In this document: positions 1 to 8,049 of the stretch, one piece after another | Layout: each line of letters starts with the position of its first letter | Numbering within the stretch: the first letter of the stretch is position 1 | NCBI RefSeq assembly: GCF_001436505.1 | Contig: NZ_AYYI01000005.1 | Location: 1 to 64,000 of the forward strand | DNA: 64,000 nt | Source of the DNA: Loigolactobacillus rennini DSM 20253 | Lineage (GTDB): Bacteria; Bacillota; Bacilli; Lactobacillales; Lactobacillaceae | Direction of reading: 5' to 3' | The notes under the pieces: model-generated | What the model was told of the DNA's origin: nothing | The model's input: only the letters and a program-made list of their open reading frames with translations | The model's database searches: none | Position numbers and translations under genes: made by a program

Positions 1-7
1 ATAGTAA

Positions 8-47
8 AACCCCTAACGTTGGATTTAGTTGTCCAACGTTAGGGGTT
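8..47 (+). terminator. Terminator-like 16-bp hairpin at window start
   Basis: A perfect inverted repeat pairs 8-23 with 32-47 around an 8-base loop. It probably ends a gene that lies left of the window. The T-tract after it is weak (TTCACTTTATATTT), so it could instead belong to the repeat block that follows. Confidence 0.6.
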
Positions 48-55
48 CACTTTAT

Positions 56-119
56 ATTTGCGAAGCAAATGGCGGCTTTTTGGCGCTAGACGGAAGAAGT
101 TGCTTTCTGGTACACGTTT
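56..119. repeat. Intergenic nested-palindrome element, copy 1
   Basis: This copy holds the palindromic core ATTTGC-GAA-GCAAAT at 56-70. It is followed by a tail at 88-119 (AGACGGAAGAAG...GTACACGTTT) that recurs with two changes at 422-453. The same core appears at 161-175 and 291-305. Function unknown; it behaves like an interspersed structured element rather than a coding region. Confidence 0.55.
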
Positions 120-121
120 GA

Positions 122-221
122 GTGAGTTAAGCGGGTGATATTAGCCTAAGACAGGTAAGTATTTGCGAAGCAAATGGTTGCCTGTCTGTAGCTAAGCGGA
201 AAAAACTGTCTCATGGCTCAC
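122..221. repeat. Intergenic nested-palindrome element, copy 2
   Basis: This is a set of nested inverted repeats. The outer arms GTGAG/CTCAC (122-126, 217-221) enclose TTAGC/GCTAA (141-145, 191-195), then AGACAGG/CCTGTCT (149-155, 181-187), and at the centre ATTTGC-GAA-GCAAAT (161-175). The unpaired motif GCTAAGCGGAAA after the centre is shared with the copy at 5777-5889. The arms differ between copies but stay complementary. Confidence 0.6.
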
Positions 222-279
222 GTTTATAGCAGTTAAGGTGGCTAATCGCAGTAGCGGTTAGCTTCTGAGTACTAGCATA

Positions 280-316
280 AAAAAGCCGTTATTTGCGAAG
301 CAAATAGCGGCTTTTT
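280..316 (+). repeat. Intergenic element copy 3: 17-bp hairpin ending in T5
   Basis: Positions 280-296 pair with 300-316 around a GAA loop, with one G-T wobble. The core is the shared ATTTGC/GCAAAT and the outer part is AAAAAGCCG/CGGCTTTTT. It has the shape of an intrinsic terminator in either direction, but no gene in the window ends here. Confidence 0.6.
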
Positions 317-342
317 GGCGCTACTATTCCGCAGTTAAGGAT

Positions 343-453
343 GATTTTCGTGCCGAAAATCTTTCATGCTGCAGACGTTGACCATTCAACTACGGCGCAA
401 ACCGCCGAGTTGAAACATGGCAGACGGAAGAAGCTGCTTTCTGGTACATGTTT
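343..453. repeat. Further stacked hairpins and second copy of the 32-nt tail
   Basis: Two more hairpins follow: GATTTTCG-TGC-CGAAAATC at 343-361, and a 12-bp stem with one bulged A at 385-414 (TTCAACT/AGTTGAA plus CGGCG/CGCCG). The 32-nt tail from 88-119 recurs at 422-453. With the three elements to the left this fills the gene-free stretch. I see no open reading frame or RNA gene of known type in 1-557. Confidence 0.5.
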
Positions 454-557
454 AAATAAATTAGCGCGTTTTTTTCAATGATGATTGATGCGGACGCGTT
501 TGATTGGCACTCAGTTTCATTAGTATTTCTGGGTAGGCAATGATGGCATGATTGGGC

Positions 558-563
558 TATAAT
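558..563 (+). promoter_or_regulatory. Probable -10 box of the first usp gene
   Basis: TATAAT sits in the string GGCTATAATGAAA, 43 bases before the usp start. The same 13-base string occurs before the second usp gene (14739-14751). No good -35 box was found at 17-base spacing. Confidence 0.45.
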
Positions 564-605
564 GAAAGCGTGAGCAACAGGACAGAAATTAAGGAGGCTG
601 GTTAA

Positions 606-1085
606 ATGCTACAAGAATACCATAATATTTTGGTGCCGATCGATGGGTCTAAGGAAGCTGAACTTGCTTTAGCCAAAGCGGTCGAGGTTGCCAAGCGGAA
701 TGCAGCCCATTTAGATATTCTAGATGTTCTCGCCACCCAGCAATACGAAGTTAGTTACTCAGGCTTTGTCGATGGTAGTGTCATCTACAAGATGTCAAAA
801 GACGTTAAGGTCTATTTAGATCGGCTAGTCGATCAGATTGAAAAGGAAACAAAATTCACGAATATCAATATTCACATTCGCTTTGGTAATCCTAAAACAG
901 TCATTGCGTATGATTTTCCTAAAGAACACCACAATGATTTAATTATGATTGGTGCGACAGGTTTAAATGCGGTGGAACGGATGCTAATTGGTTCTGTTGC
1001 AACCTACGTTAACCGGAATGCACTGACTGATGTTTTAGTGGTTAAAACAGACAGTCAAAATCATTTGCCAGCTAAGGATGCTTAA
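606..1085 (+). CDS. Universal stress protein, UspA family
   Basis: A cytosolic UspA-fold protein of 159 residues, one domain, the usual length for the family. Near the C-terminus it carries the ATP-binding signature G-x2-G-x9-G-S (GATG ... IGS), so it is likely an ATP-binding Usp. The N-terminal strand NILVPIDGS is typical. AAGGAGG lies 9-10 bases before the ATG. The gene stands alone between the repeat block and the lac leader. UspA proteins help survival under starvation or acid stress; the exact role here cannot be read from sequence. Confidence 0.9.
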   Translation: MLQEYHNILVPIDGSKEAELALAKAVEVAKRNAAHLDILDVLATQQYEVSYSGFVDGSVIYKMSKDVKVYLDRLVDQIEKETKFTNINIHIRFGNPKTVIAYDFPKEHHNDLIMIGATGLNAVERMLIGSVATYVNRNALTDVLVVKTDSQNHLPAKDA

Positions 1086-1163
1086 TCGAGCTTACGGGAT
1101 TCATTACCCAAAATGCTCGTAACGGATTGCTTAATCACAAAGTAACAGATTTACACATTGGAT

Positions 1164-1199
1164 AAAAAGCGTTTACATCGTGATGAAATGTGTTATACT
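1164..1199 (+). promoter_or_regulatory. lac operon promoter with overlapping cre site
   Basis: The promoter is TTTACA (1172-1177), a 16-base spacer, then TATACT (1194-1199). The sequence at 1164-1177, AAAAAGCGTTTACA, fits the CcpA cre consensus TGNAANCGNWNNCA at all defined positions except the first two, and it covers the -35 box. This predicts carbon catabolite repression of the operon. Confidence 0.55.
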
Positions 1200-1227
1200 G
1201 TATTTGTCAAAAAGGAATATCCGTTGT

Positions 1228-1256
1228 GGAATGTTACTATTAGATTAGGCGTAACC
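1228..1256 (+). promoter_or_regulatory. Ribonucleic antiterminator (RAT) of BglG/LicT type
   Basis: The leader reads GGAATGTTAC ... TTAGGCGTAACC, close to the RAT consensus of bgl/lic/lac operons. Its last bases overlap the first arm of the terminator at 1253-1303. The RNA can therefore fold either as the RAT hairpin bound by the antiterminator encoded just downstream, or as the terminator. Confidence 0.85.
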
Positions 1257-1303
1257 ACAAACTATTTATGCAGGAGACTACATAAATAGTTTGTGGTTTT
1301 TTT
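1253..1303 (+). terminator. Leader terminator of the lac operon
   Basis: A perfect 18-bp stem (1253-1270 with 1281-1298) is followed by a T-run to 1303. It precedes the first gene and shares four bases with the RAT, the arrangement expected for substrate-controlled antitermination. Confidence 0.9.
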
Positions 1304-1333
1304 ATTGGAAAAACTGAATAGGAGGTGAACTTC

Positions 1334-2206
1334 ATGTTAAAGATTGCCCAAGTTTTTAATAACAATGTGGCGTTAGTTGATTTAGATGATCACCGGCAAG
1401 CCATTGTTAAGGGTAAAGGAATTGTTTTCCACAAGCACCGGGGTGACAGCATCACTACCGAAAATGTGGAAAAGATATTCTATCTAGAAACAAAAACCTC
1501 ACAGCAAAATCTTTATTTTTTGATGAAGGATATTCCAATTGATGTGGTGACAACCACCTATGAAATTATTGACTTGGCTGAACACCAGTACCATTTACCT
1601 GTACTTGATTACATCTACATTACATTGAGTGATCATCTTTACGGTGCTTATAAACGGTACCAAGCACATACATATGCGGACAGTTTAGTGCCGGATTTGC
1701 ATGTCCAATATCCTACCGAGTATGCAGTTGCAGATCAAGCATTGAAAATTATTAATCACAATTTAGGGGTGCGTTTTCCAGATTCAGAAGCTAAAAATAT
1801 CGCTTTACATTTTATTAATGCCTATGGTGAAAGCGATACTGAGCAATCATTCAGTCGGATCAGTGCCCAAGATGTTAATAAATTGGTCCAGCGCATTTTG
1901 AAGCGGCACACGATCCTGCGTTCAACTAGCAATAGCAATTATTATGATCGTTTTATGATCCATTTGCAGTATTTAATTGACCGGATTCAACGGTTAGATA
2001 CAGATAATGCCACTATTGTTCCGGCAGTGGCGGCAGAGTTAAAAGAAAGTTATCCCCGCTCATATGCCATTGCAAATGAGATTTTTACGGAAATTAAATC
2101 AAAATTATATCCCAGTATGAGTGAAAATGAGCGGCTTTATTTTATTATCCACATTCAGCGTTTAATCAATGAAAAACCAAGAAAATCAATAAGAAAGGAC
2201 AATTAA
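1334..2206 (+). CDS. lacT: Transcriptional antiterminator LacT, BglG/LicT family
   Basis: This RNA-binding antiterminator (290 aa) releases transcription of the lac operon when its PTS substrate is present. The N-terminal ~55 residues form the CAT RNA-binding domain (LKIAQVFNNNVALV). Two PTS regulation domains follow, with histidines such as LSDHL in PRD1 and a C-terminal PRD2 ending in FIIHIQRL. I take ATG 1334 rather than GTG 1325 because the GTG lies inside the ribosome binding site GGAGGTG. Its target is the RAT at 1228-1256. The next gene starts two bases after its stop codon. Confidence 0.9.
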   Translation: MLKIAQVFNNNVALVDLDDHRQAIVKGKGIVFHKHRGDSITTENVEKIFYLETKTSQQNLYFLMKDIPIDVVTTTYEIIDLAEHQYHLPVLDYIYITLSDHLYGAYKRYQAHTYADSLVPDLHVQYPTEYAVADQALKIINHNLGVRFPDSEAKNIALHFINAYGESDTEQSFSRISAQDVNKLVQRILKRHTILRSTSNSNYYDRFMIHLQYLIDRIQRLDTDNATIVPAVAAELKESYPRSYAIANEIFTEIKSKLYPSMSENERLYFIIHIQRLINEKPRKSIRKDN

Positions 2207-2207
2207 T

Positions 2208-2555
2208 ATGGTATCAAGAGAGGATATTTCGATGACAGGGTTTGCCATCGTCGCCTATGCAGGCGATGCAAAAACAGCTTTATTAAAGGCATTAGATAAT
2301 GCACGGGATGGTCATTTTGAAAAGGCCCGGGAACTAGTAAAAGATTCAAACAAGTCCATTGTGGATGCTCACAATGAACAAACTAAATTATTGAGTAAAG
2401 AGGCGGATGGCGATGATTTAGATGTGACCTTCATCATGGTTCACGGTCAAGACACCTTAATGACCACCATGATGTTAAAGGATCAAGTCAGTTATTTTAT
2501 TGATGAATATGAGCGGATCGCAAAGATTGAAGCTAAGTTGGGGATTAATCAGTAA
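2208..2555 (+). CDS. lacF: PTS lactose/cellobiose-type EIIA (LacF)
   Basis: This 115-residue cytosolic phosphocarrier passes phosphate from HPr to the EIIB domain of the next gene. It has the all-helical lactose/chitobiose EIIA pattern and the active-site histidine His79 in IMVHGQDTLM. Length is normal for the family. It lies between lacT and lacE in one operon. LacF rather than a cellobiose EIIA is chosen because of the LacE- and LacG-like partners. Confidence 0.88.
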   Translation: MVSREDISMTGFAIVAYAGDAKTALLKALDNARDGHFEKARELVKDSNKSIVDAHNEQTKLLSKEADGDDLDVTFIMVHGQDTLMTTMMLKDQVSYFIDEYERIAKIEAKLGINQ

Positions 2556-2568
2556 GAGGGGTTAGATT

Positions 2569-4323
2569 ATGAATACCATTGTTAAGCAGATTGAAAAAGC
2601 GCAACCGTTTTTCCGTAAATTATCGGCTAATATATACTTACGAGCGGTACGTGATGGCTTTATTTCATTAATGCCAATCATTATTTTTTCAAGTTTATTT
2701 CTGTTAGTTTCTGCAGTGCCAAACATTTGGGGCTTTTACTGGCCGACTAATGTTAACGATTCCTTAATGAAAGTTTATAACTACTCAATGGGTGTTTTGT
2801 CATTGATGGCAACAGCTAATGTTGCCCGGGCATTGTCAAAAAGTTTGAACTTACGGTTGTCAAAAATTAACCAAGTACCCGTGGCTTCCGTAATGTTTGC
2901 GGCTCAGATTGCCTTTTTGTTGGTAGCTGTTGATCCTTTTAGTAATAAAGCTGGCTTGTTTTTCACCACTGACTTTATGGGGACTAAAGGGTTGATCTGT
3001 GCATTTCTTGTCGCATTTGTTGTCCCTAATATTTATTACTATTGCTTTAAGCACCACATTACCATTAAGATGCCAGATCAAGTACCACAAAACATTTCAT
3101 CGGCTTTTGCCAACATCATTCCGTTTGCTTTTGCCACCACCTTTTTCTGGTTATTTGATATCGTTTTCCGGACATTGACAGGGACTAACTTAGCCGCTTG
3201 GATTATTCAAGTACTATCCCCATTATTTACTGCGGCAGATGGTTACTTTGGTTTAGCCATTGTTTATGGCGCCATGGCCTTTTTCTGGTTCATCGGGATT
3301 CAGGGACCATCGATTGTTGAACCAGCAGTGACGGCCATTTACTTAACCAATGTGGAAGCCAACTTAAAAATTTTCCAAGCAGGCGGTCATGCATCTAATA
3401 TTTTAGCACAGGGAACACAATACTTTGTTGCCACGATCGGTGGGACTGGTGCGACTCTGGTGATCACCTACATGTTCGCTTTATGGGCTAAATCTAAAGA
3501 ATTAAAAGCCGTTGGGCGTGCGGCATCGATTCCGGTTACTTTTGGGGTAAACGAGCCAATTTTATTTGGTGCACCTTTAATTTTGAACCCGATCTTCTTC
3601 TTGCCATTCATTTTGACACCAATTTTCAACGTTTGGCTGTTTAAGATCTTCGTCGATTTCTTTGGTATGAGTGGGTTTATTTATAACTTACCATGGACAA
3701 CGCCGGGACCAATTGGACTATACATGGGTGTTGGTTTCTCAATTCAATCGCTAATTCTAATTGCATTGATTCTTGTGATGGACGTGGCTTGCTACTACCC
3801 ATTCTTTAAAGCTTACGACACGCAAAAAGTTGAAGAAGAGCAACAAGCATTAGCAGCTGAACAAGCTGGTTCTGATGCACCAGCTGCAACAGTTGAATCA
3901 AGCGAGGAACCAGCGCCTGAAACTGTCGCAACAACTGAAAATAGTGATATTCCGTTAACGTTAACCAAGGATCAAAAAGAATTAAATATTTTAGTCTTAT
4001 GTGCTGGTGGTGGTACTAGTGGGATTTTAGCTAAAGCCATCAATAAATTAGCTAAAGAAAAAGAAATGCCAGTTGAAGCAGCCGCAGCAGCTTACGGTGC
4101 GCATAGTGACCTGTTACCAGATATGGATGTTGTTGTTTTAGCACCGCAGATGGATGCCATGCGGGATTCGCTACAGCAAGAAGCCGACCACAGTGATGTA
4201 CAAATGATTACTACTACTGGGAAACAATACATTGATTTGACCCGGCATGCAGATAAAGCATTGCACTTTATTGTTGATAAATTAAAACAAAAAAATGCTG
4301 ACGCTACTGGCGCAACGAATTAA
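2569..4323 (+). CDS. lacE: PTS lactose-specific EIICB (LacE)
   Basis: This membrane permease (584 aa) imports and phosphorylates lactose or a related beta-galactoside. Residues 1 to about 420 form the lactose-family EIIC domain with roughly ten membrane segments and the motif FGVNEPILFG. An Ala/Glu/Pro-rich linker (about 425-465) joins a C-terminal EIIB domain whose phosphorylated cysteine is Cys478 in LVLCAGGGTSG. Lactobacillus LacE proteins have about the same size. It is followed by the phospho-galactosidase, so the substrate is probably lactose, but other beta-galactosides are possible. Confidence 0.88.
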   Translation: MNTIVKQIEKAQPFFRKLSANIYLRAVRDGFISLMPIIIFSSLFLLVSAVPNIWGFYWPTNVNDSLMKVYNYSMGVLSLMATANVARALSKSLNLRLSKINQVPVASVMFAAQIAFLLVAVDPFSNKAGLFFTTDFMGTKGLICAFLVAFVVPNIYYYCFKHHITIKMPDQVPQNISSAFANIIPFAFATTFFWLFDIVFRTLTGTNLAAWIIQVLSPLFTAADGYFGLAIVYGAMAFFWFIGIQGPSIVEPAVTAIYLTNVEANLKIFQAGGHASNILAQGTQYFVATIGGTGATLVITYMFALWAKSKELKAVGRAASIPVTFGVNEPILFGAPLILNPIFFLPFILTPIFNVWLFKIFVDFFGMSGFIYNLPWTTPGPIGLYMGVGFSIQSLILIALILVMDVACYYPFFKAYDTQKVEEEQQALAAEQAGSDAPAATVESSEEPAPETVATTENSDIPLTLTKDQKELNILVLCAGGGTSGILAKAINKLAKEKEMPVEAAAAAYGAHSDLLPDMDVVVLAPQMDAMRDSLQQEADHSDVQMITTTGKQYIDLTRHADKALHFIVDKLKQKNADATGATN

Positions 4324-4362
4324 TTAATCCAAATTAAGTTAAATATAGAAGGAGGAATTAGT

Positions 4363-5772
4363 GTGTTAAATCGTGTTAAAAAGTTACCAGCTAATTTTGT
4401 TTGGGGTGGCGCAACCGCCGCTTATCAAGTAGAAGGCAGTACACAAGTCGACGGCAAAGGCAAAACCATGTGGGATGATTATCTCAAAGCGCAAGGCCGC
4501 TTTTCTCCAGATCCTGCAAGTGATTTTTATAATCGTTATCCAGAAGATATCAAACTAGCTAAACAGTATGGATTAAATGCAATTCGTGTCTCAATTGCTT
4601 GGACCCGTATTTTTCCTAAAGGTTACGGCGAGGTTAATCAAAAAGGTGTGGCATTTTATCATCGTCTCTTTAAGGAATGCTTAGATAATAATGTTGAGCC
4701 GTATGTTACACTGCATCATTTTGATTCACCAAAAACGCTATTTGATGATGGCGATTGGCTCAACCGGAAAAACATTGATTATTTTGTTGATTACGCTAAA
4801 TTCTGTTTTAAAGAATTTCCAGAAGTTAACAATTGGTTCACCATTAATGAATTAATTTCCTTAGCAACTTCACAGTACATCGGTGGTAATTTCCCGCCTA
4901 ATCATCACTTTGATGTTACTAGTGCGATTCAGGCAGAACACAATGAATTATTAGCACACGCAAGGGTTGTTAATTTGTACCGGGAGATGCAATTGCCAGG
5001 TCGTATTGGGCTAATTCATGTGCTACAGCCGATTTATCCAATTACAGAAACACCAGAAAATAAACACGCTGCGGCTTTGTACGATGCTTTCTTAAATCGC
5101 TTCTTGTTGGATGGGACGTTCTTAGGCCACTACACTACGGAGACTATGGCATTGATCAATGAAATTTTAGAAAAAAATAATGCCAAACTAGACATCCAAC
5201 CTGGTGATATGGACATTTTAGCAAAAGCGGCACCACAAAATGATTACTTTGGATTAAATTATTATCAATCACAATTCATCCAAGCTTATGAAGGTGAAAG
5301 CACCAATCAATTTAATGGTACTGGTGAAAAGGGGACTTCCTCCTTCAAATTCAAAGGTGTTGGCGAAATCGTTAAAAAACCGGGTGTTCCACAAACGGAT
5401 TGGGATTGGAATATCTACCCAGAAGGGTTATATGATGTTTTGAAACGGGTTGCTAGAGTTTATCCAAATAGCAAAACCATTTACATTACAGAAAATGGTT
5501 TAGGATTTAAGGATCATTATGAGGGACCTGATCAGATTATCGATGATCAACCCCGGATTGATTATATTGATCAACATTTAGAAGCAATTTTAAAAGCACG
5601 CTCAGAAGGGGTTAATGTACAAGGGTACTTCGTTTGGTCGCTGCAAGATCAATTTTCTTGGGCAAATGGCTATAATAAGCGCTATGGCTTATTCTACGTG
5701 GATTTTGACACCCAAAAACGTGAAATCAAAGAAAGTGCGCGTTGGTTTAAAGAATTAGCGGATACAAAATAA
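4363..5772 (+). CDS. lacG: 6-phospho-beta-galactosidase (LacG), GH1
   Basis: This cytosolic glycoside hydrolase family 1 enzyme (469 aa) splits lactose-6-phosphate to glucose and galactose-6-phosphate. The acid/base is Glu163 in TINEL and the nucleophile is Glu377 in YITENG. SIAWTRIFPKGYGEVN and VTLHHFDSP match known LacG proteins better than 6-phospho-beta-glucosidases. Translation starts at GTG 4363 after GAAGGAGG. It is the last gene of the operon. Tagatose pathway genes for galactose-6-phosphate are not in the window. Confidence 0.87.
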   Translation: MLNRVKKLPANFVWGGATAAYQVEGSTQVDGKGKTMWDDYLKAQGRFSPDPASDFYNRYPEDIKLAKQYGLNAIRVSIAWTRIFPKGYGEVNQKGVAFYHRLFKECLDNNVEPYVTLHHFDSPKTLFDDGDWLNRKNIDYFVDYAKFCFKEFPEVNNWFTINELISLATSQYIGGNFPPNHHFDVTSAIQAEHNELLAHARVVNLYREMQLPGRIGLIHVLQPIYPITETPENKHAAALYDAFLNRFLLDGTFLGHYTTETMALINEILEKNNAKLDIQPGDMDILAKAAPQNDYFGLNYYQSQFIQAYEGESTNQFNGTGEKGTSSFKFKGVGEIVKKPGVPQTDWDWNIYPEGLYDVLKRVARVYPNSKTIYITENGLGFKDHYEGPDQIIDDQPRIDYIDQHLEAILKARSEGVNVQGYFVWSLQDQFSWANGYNKRYGLFYVDFDTQKREIKESARWFKELADTK

Positions 5773-5776
5773 AAGA

Positions 5777-5889
5777 GTGGTTGAGCAGACGGGTAACTAT
5801 TGAGCATTAGCCTAATTTAAGGGGATGATTCGCAAAGCGAATTGTCCCCTTAAATGTAGCTAAGCGGAAATAGTTGTCTGCTCAACCAC
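5777..5889. repeat. Intergenic nested-palindrome element, copy 4
   Basis: This is the most complete copy. The outer 14-bp arms (5777-5790, 5876-5889) are followed inwards by AACTATT/AATAGTT, TTAGC/GCTAA, TTAAGGGGA/TCCCCTTAA (5817-5825, 5845-5853) and the central ATTCGC-AAA-GCGAAT. Compared with copies 1-3 the centre has matching changes on both arms. A degenerate half copy follows at about 5931-5990. Confidence 0.65.
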
Positions 5890-5996
5890 GTTTAAACGGA
5901 TGATGGTAAAAAATTGCCAAACAGACGGGTAATTATTGAGCATTGGCTTAGTTCAGTCAAGTGTTGTGCTCCCAAATAATGCTAAAGTGTTAAGCA

Positions 5997-6039
5997 AAAA
6001 ACCAACTCGATCACTTAGATAGTGACTGGGTCGGTTTTT
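5997..6039. terminator. Bidirectional terminator between lacG and the MFS gene
   Basis: The 19-base arms 5997-6015 and 6021-6039 pair with a few mismatches. The stem begins with A5 and ends with T5, so it can stop transcription from lacG (plus strand) and from the MFS gene (minus strand). Confidence 0.85.
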
Positions 6040-6061
6040 ACTGTTTTACAACGAATTTAGT

Positions 6062-7357
6062 TTAAGCGGATTTAATTGGTGCTTTCAAAGGTTCAATTTT
6101 ACCTAACCAAAGGCCAAAGGATAATGCACCCAAAAAAGTGATCACACCGGATAAGACTAGTGCAGATACATAAGAATGAGTGAGTGTGACGATAAAACCA
6201 GTGATCATTGGACTTAGAACACCACCTAAATTAGAAGCAGTATTTTGAATACCACCTAAAGTTGAAGACATGTTAGCTGGTGCCATATCGCCAGGAATTG
6301 ACCAAAGCGCTGGTGCGGCAAATGCTAGGCCAGCGTATGAGATGGATAATAAAGTGACGCTCAGAACTAGGGAACGGGTGAGTCCTGCAAAGAGAATAGC
6401 GGTACCCACTAACATACCGATGACTAAGTTAAATTTTCTGGAAAAGGTTAAAGATTTGTGTTTAACCGCATATAAATAATCGGTACACCAACCGCCTAGG
6501 AGTTCACCCGCAATACCGGCTAAAGGCGGAATCATTGCGGTAAACCCCATGGTCATGGCTTCCATTCCGCGTGATTCGACCAAATAATTAGGAAACCAAG
6601 TGATGAAGAAGAAAATGGCGTAGTTTAAGGCCATAAAGCCGAAGCAAACCGCCCAAACATTGCGATATTTTAAGAGTTGATACCATTTTAATGGTGCTTT
6701 TTGATTACCTAATCCTTCCTTTTTCTTTTGTCCATTGCGAATGTAACTGAGCTCAGCTTGATTAACGAATTTATTTTTTTCTGGATCATTGTAGTACCAA
6801 ATCCAAAGTAGCACCCAGATGATGCCAAAACTACCAGAAACGATAAACGAAGCTTGCCAGCCCCAATGGGAAATAATCCAAACAATCAATGGCATAGCAA
6901 CAGCGGTGCCAACTTTACTTCCGGTATCATAGAAGGCAGAAATCTTTCCCCGCTCTTTATCAGGGAACCAGCGCGTTGCAATTCCACTATTTGATGGCAT
7001 CGCACCAGCTTCACCGATCCCAAGCAGCAGTCGCAGACCAATTAAACTGGAAAAGCCACGAGCTAGCGTTGTCATGGCGGTGGCGATGGACCACCATCCC
7101 ACTGCTAACGCCATGCTAATCCGGTGACCTACCCGATCAGCTAGCCAACCAGAAGGAATCTGAAAAACTAAATAAGACCAGAAAAAAGCTGACATGACGA
7201 TTCCCATTTGTGCACTGTTTAAACTAAATTCTCGCATAATATCCGTTGACGCAGCAGATAGATTAGCGCGATCTAAATAATTAATGGTAATCGCTAACCA
7301 CATTAGTGTTCCGATTTTCCAACGAACATTAGTTTTTCTTTGTTGTTGATTTTTCAT
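6062..7357 (-). CDS. MFS transporter, anion:cation symporter (ACS) family
   Basis: This membrane transporter of 431 residues has about 12 segments and resembles sugar-acid carriers (glucarate, galactonate, hexuronate). N-terminal NYLDRANLS and the loop GWLADRVGHR are family signatures. I start at ATG 7357, which has GAGG eight bases upstream, rather than 36 bases earlier where no ribosome binding site is seen. It is a single gene with its own terminator, and no catabolic gene lies next to it. The substrate cannot be settled. Confidence 0.82.
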   Translation of the reverse strand: MKNQQQRKTNVRWKIGTLMWLAITINYLDRANLSAASTDIMREFSLNSAQMGIVMSAFFWSYLVFQIPSGWLADRVGHRISMALAVGWWSIATAMTTLARGFSSLIGLRLLLGIGEAGAMPSNSGIATRWFPDKERGKISAFYDTGSKVGTAVAMPLIVWIISHWGWQASFIVSGSFGIIWVLLWIWYYNDPEKNKFVNQAELSYIRNGQKKKEGLGNQKAPLKWYQLLKYRNVWAVCFGFMALNYAIFFFITWFPNYLVESRGMEAMTMGFTAMIPPLAGIAGELLGGWCTDYLYAVKHKSLTFSRKFNLVIGMLVGTAILFAGLTRSLVLSVTLLSISYAGLAFAAPALWSIPGDMAPANMSSTLGGIQNTASNLGGVLSPMITGFIVTLTHSYVSALVLSGVITFLGALSFGLWLGKIEPLKAPIKSA

Positions 7358-7440
7358 TTTATGATGCCTCGTTTTATAAAGCAGCGCTTTCATTTTTACT
7401 AAAAATTAAAAGCGGCAACCTGTCATTTATTTGTAAAAAT

Positions 7441-7491
7441 AAAACCAAGGGCGCCATTAATTGGCAATAGTGCATTATCATCCTTGGTTTT
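7441..7491 (-). terminator. Terminator after the ECF S-component gene
   Basis: AAAACCAAGG (7441-7450) pairs with CCTTGGTTTT (7482-7491) across a 31-base loop. A T-rich tract follows on the minus strand. It probably ends the two-gene transcript 8410-7558. Confidence 0.55.
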
Positions 7492-7557
7492 ATGAATTAT
7501 TAACATCAGACAAACGTAATGGCTTTAGTTTAACGCTTATTGAGCTGCGGTAAAATT

Positions 7558-8049
7558 TTAGCCAATGGTGGAATTAAAATAAAGCACAAAATTACCTACT
7601 GCATGTAAACTATCAAAGTAAAGCCCGGCAATGTAATACGCGATAAATTGCCGCCAGCCACCTAATAGCGGATATTGGCCTAAACTGACACAAAATCCGT
7701 ATATGTAGCCAGCAAACAGGCTGAGTAACGCCTGTACCCATAAGTGTTGTTGGACAAACTGCCAGTGCCCGATAAGCCAAGCACCAACGACGACCACTAA
7801 GTAAGCGAGTAATTGCGGGATTGTCCACAGGCCGAAACCTAAGAGAACGTTAGAAATCAAAATAGATAAAATAGCGATGTTGCTACCTGCAATAAACCCC
7901 CAGCTTAAGGTCATGAAAATGATGATGTCAGTCACTGGCTGAATGTTAGGTAAAAATTGGAATAAATACCGGCCGACAACGCATAACGCCGTCACCAGTG
8001 CGATAATAGCAATATATCGTGGGGTATAACGTGATTTACTTTTCAGCAT
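7558..8049 (-). CDS. ECF transporter S component, vitamin-type
   Basis: This integral membrane substrate-binding subunit (163 aa, about six segments) belongs to an energy-coupling factor importer. It has the LPNIQPVT motif near the first segments, seen in S components annotated for cobalamin or related vitamins. The shared ATPases and EcfT must be encoded elsewhere. Its ATG lies inside the end of the upstream DUF4430 gene (14-base overlap), so the two are translationally coupled. The substrate is inferred only; a group II ECF transporter is the safest call. Confidence 0.75.
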   Translation of the reverse strand: MLKSKSRYTPRYIAIIALVTALCVVGRYLFQFLPNIQPVTDIIIFMTLSWGFIAGSNIAILSILISNVLLGFGLWTIPQLLAYLVVVVGAWLIGHWQFVQQHLWVQALLSLFAGYIYGFCVSLGQYPLLGGWRQFIAYYIAGLYFDSLHAVGNFVLYFNSTIG

